From Prevotella sp. KH2C16 (GTDB lineage: Bacteria > Bacteroidota > Bacteroidia > Bacteroidales > Bacteroidaceae), in contig NZ_FOOW01000003.1 of the NCBI RefSeq assembly GCF_900113305.1, positions 62,001-126,000 of the forward strand: DNA of 64,000 nt, read 5' to 3'. The notes under the pieces are model-generated. The model was not told the origin of the DNA, did not search any database, and saw nothing but the letters and a program-made list of their open reading frames with translations. The position numbers were made by a program, and so were the translations under genes. This document shows positions 62,147-64,000 of this stretch, piece by piece. Within the stretch, counting starts at the first letter, position 1, and every line of letters begins with the position of its first letter.

Positions 62147-62758
62147 TTACTTACCGAAGGGGGTTCTGTTAAGAATCGATCGCCCTAGGGTTACCTCATC
62201 GGTATACTCCAATTCATCACCTACCGATATTCCACGGGCAATTACACTTAACTTTACTTCCGTATGTGCCAACTTGCGCGAAATGTAGAAATTGGTAGTG
62301 TCCCCTTCCATCGTGGAACTCAGCGCAAGAATAACCTCGTTGATAGTTCCCTCTTCCACCCTATGAACCAATGAATCTATCTCGATGTCATTAGGCCCGA
62401 TACCATCCATTGGAGAGATAATTCCTCCCAGCACATGATAAAGGCCATGGTATTGCTGCGTATTCTCCACAGCCATCACATCCTGAATGTTTTCCACAAC
62501 ACAAACTGTATGTACATCCCTATGTGTATCGGAACATATCGGACAAATCTCAGTATCACTTATATTGTGGCAGACCCGACAATACTTTACCTCCTTCCGC
62601 ATTCGCTCTATCGACCGAGCAAACTCAGAGACATCTTCATTGTCCTGACGAAGCAAATGAAGAACAAGGCGCAAACCTGTTTTGCGCCCTATTCCCGGTA
62701 ATTTGGAGAATTCCTGAACGGCCTTCTCCAAGAGTTGAGATGGATATTGCTGGTCCAC
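62147..62758 (-). CDS. recR: Recombination mediator RecR
   Basis: A 203-residue protein of the RecFOR pathway that helps load RecA onto gapped DNA. Helix-hairpin-helix [20 protein letters not shown], zinc finger [16 protein letters not shown] (about residues 58-73) and Toprim segment [20 protein letters not shown] with the conserved glutamate are visible. Complete. Confidence 0.97.
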   Translation of the reverse strand: MDQQYPSQLLEKAVQEFSKLPGIGRKTGLRLVLHLLRQDNEDVSEFARSIERMRKEVKYCRVCHNISDTEICPICSDTHRDVHTVCVVENIQDVMAVENTQQYHGLYHVLGGIISPMDGIGPNDIEIDSLVHRVEEGTINEVILALSSTMEGDTTNFYISRKLAHTEVKLSVIARGISVGDELEYTDEVTLGRSILNRTPFGK

Positions 62759-62767
62759 TTTAAATGC

Positions 62768-63259
62768 TTAATCGTCGAAAAGATAAATGCCTAAGCCGAT
62801 TTTCAGTCCGACCGTAGAGTAGTCGCTATCGTTAAAAGAGTGGTCATAATAGACTGCAGGCTCAATGGTGACTGAACGATTGATAAAAAAGGCATAGCCT
62901 ACTTCCACGCCAGGCATGACATCATTATAATCATGATTCGCATGGATGTACTTCCCATTAACACCCAGAAACAACCCGTTTTGAATGATGTAATAGCGAA
63001 GGCCCGCACCGACGGTGATATGGTCGGCAACAGCTTCGGAGCCATTATGATTCAAAGATGCCTCACCTAACAACATCCAGTTGTCCCGAAACAAATATCC
63101 TGCCTTAGCCTCAACACCCAGGTTGAAACCATCAGCACCATTATAATGCAGATTCAGGCCTGTGAGCGACGCCCCCAGATAACCTTTTCCTTCTTGAAAC
63201 TGTGCACTTGCCGTGATTGTCATCAACAGCAATGCGAGCATTGTTACAATTTTCTTCAT
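62768..63259 (-). CDS. Small outer-membrane beta-barrel protein
   Basis: ATG 63259 gives a signal peptide (MKKIVTMLALLLMTITASAQ); the ATG at 63268 is possible too. The mature about 143 residues form alternating strands (YLGASLTGLNLHYNGADGFN, ITVGAGLRYYIIQNGLFLGV) and end with the polar-aromatic strand KIGLGIYLFDD. It is typical of the eight-stranded OmpA/OmpX-like barrels of Bacteroidetes. Begins 20 nt after the cstA stop. Confidence 0.82.
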   Translation of the reverse strand: MKKIVTMLALLLMTITASAQFQEGKGYLGASLTGLNLHYNGADGFNLGVEAKAGYLFRDNWMLLGEASLNHNGSEAVADHITVGAGLRYYIIQNGLFLGVNGKYIHANHDYNDVMPGVEVGYAFFINRSVTIEPAVYYDHSFNDSDYSTVGLKIGLGIYLFDD

Positions 63260-63279
63260 AGAAACCAAATTTGTGAATA

Positions 63280-64000
63280 TTATTTATTAATTTTTCTGTA
63301 CCATATAAAAAACCACACGCATGCCACAAGCATACAGATGATACCACATACATACGCCAAAGTGTGGTCGAGGGCGAATGCCTGTTTTGAAATAAACAGA
63401 TAAGTACTTACCACGGTAGTCATAAAAAGGGCGGGAATCAGCGTTACCCAGAAATTCTTCTTGCTTATGACGAGATATACCGTGATAGTCCACAGAGTGA
63501 ATACCGCCAGTGTCTGGTTTGCCCATCCAAACCACTGCCAAATAACATTAAAACCATCTGGACTTTGCATTTGCCAGACAAGCAATCCAATTGCAGCCGC
63601 AAACATCGGAATGGCTATATAACAACGCTTGACAAGAGGCTTCTGATCAAAATCAAGAGCCTCTGCTATAATCAAACGGGCACTGCGAAAAGCCGTATCT
63701 CCACTGGTAATAGGAGCTGCAACAACACCGAAAACAGCTAAGATACCTCCAAAGAGTCCAAGCCACCCCGTACATACTTTCTCCACAACATTCGGAGCCG
63801 AGAAATATTGAATCAGAGACTTTCCGTCAGGAGCATTAACTTGTGCAAGGAAATCATTTACTGCATTGGCATCAAGAACTTCCTTCCAGCCACCGTCATA
63901 GAAGAAATACGCCGACACCGTGGCCCATATCAATGCTACGAGTCCTTCTGTTATCATGGCTCCGTAGAAAATAGGGCGTCCCATTTTCTCACTCTTTATG
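63280..64000 (-). CDS. Carbon starvation protein CstA family, C-terminal part
   Basis: The frame is open to the window edge (IKSEKMGRPIFYGAMITEGL), so only the last about 240 residues are present. Landmarks of the CstA family: ALIWATVSAYFF, the GDTAFRSARLIIAEAL segment and QWFGWANQTLAVFTLWTITV. Six to seven helices remain. E. coli CstA and BtsT import pyruvate or peptides; which substrate applies here cannot be determined. Confidence 0.92.
   Translation of the reverse strand, partial: IKSEKMGRPIFYGAMITEGLVALIWATVSAYFFYDGGWKEVLDANAVNDFLAQVNAPDGKSLIQYFSAPNVVEKVCTGWLGLFGGILAVFGVVAAPITSGDTAFRSARLIIAEALDFDQKPLVKRCYIAIPMFAAAIGLLVWQMQSPDGFNVIWQWFGWANQTLAVFTLWTITVYLVISKKNFWVTLIPALFMTTVVSTYLFISKQAFALDHTLAYVCGIICMLVACVWFFIWYRKINK

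Overview
The window comes from a Bacteroidales chromosome, most likely Prevotellaceae (Prevotella/Segatella-like). The evidence is type IX secretion sorting domains, promoters of the TTTG-N20-TAnnTTTG type with weak Shine-Dalgarno signals, the Bacteroidetes gene order of the ATP synthase operon (atpD-atpC-membrane gene-atpB-E-F-H-A-G), and several Bacteroidetes-restricted envelope families. It is mostly ordinary core genome. I see no prophage, no intact insertion sequence, no CRISPR array and no obvious defence island.

Layout. 1-8.6 kb is a peptide/transport region: the 3' end of an S9 peptidase, two tandem paralogous MFS transporters, then on the minus strand a LysM/periplasmic-binding-fold protein, a beta-barrel and a POT-type peptide transporter. 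8.7-19.4 kb holds a T9SS type B cargo protein, uvrA, a WG-like protein, a four-gene run ftsY-rimO-HU-(HU/TM/LysM), and a GH3 beta-glucosidase. 19.9-29.6 kb holds the complete F1Fo ATP synthase operon, pfkA and nhaD. 29.9-35.6 kb is a small surface-glycan cluster: flippase, three GT2 enzymes, one GT-B-like enzyme and a zinc-ribbon protein. 35.6-43.8 kb holds tilS, an RlmI-like methyltransferase, a DEDDy exonuclease, ftsK-lolA, a DUF5687-like membrane protein and a short folK. 44.2-50.6 kb is envelope-centred: a GH73 glucosaminidase with LysM, an M64 peptidase and a TPR protein on plus. Facing them is a minus-strand operon of an orphan T9SS tail protein, an L,D-transpeptidase, an ECF sigma factor, a probable anti-sigma factor and a Spy-like periplasmic protein. 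50.7-64 kb holds rnz, mazG, valS, a clostripain-type lipoprotein, a YgbA/DUF6078 operon, tRNA-Asp, recR, a GT2 enzyme, a small barrel protein and the 3' part of cstA.

The most unusual signal is not a gene. Five intergenic regions (3288-3370, 9401-9483, 29773-29833, 43893-43975, 57003-57085) each carry three or four 17-nt palindrome-like units separated by exactly 5 nt, giving a strict 22-nt period. The architecture is the same at all five, but the arm sequence falls into three types: TTAC..GTAA at two loci, GTTTC..GAAAC at two loci, and TAAAAG/CTTTTA at one. The position relative to genes (codirectional, divergent or convergent) is not conserved. Spacing of about two helical turns suggests a phased protein-binding array or a modular intergenic repeat whose structure, not sequence, is selected. 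Other points worth attention are a predicted membrane-spanning HU-LysM protein that could link DNA to peptidoglycan, the sigma/anti-sigma/Spy-like module co-transcribed with an L,D-transpeptidase, a stand-alone T9SS tail protein, an F1 epsilon subunit lacking its inhibitory domain, and a glycosyltransferase gene whose promoter implies a leaderless message.
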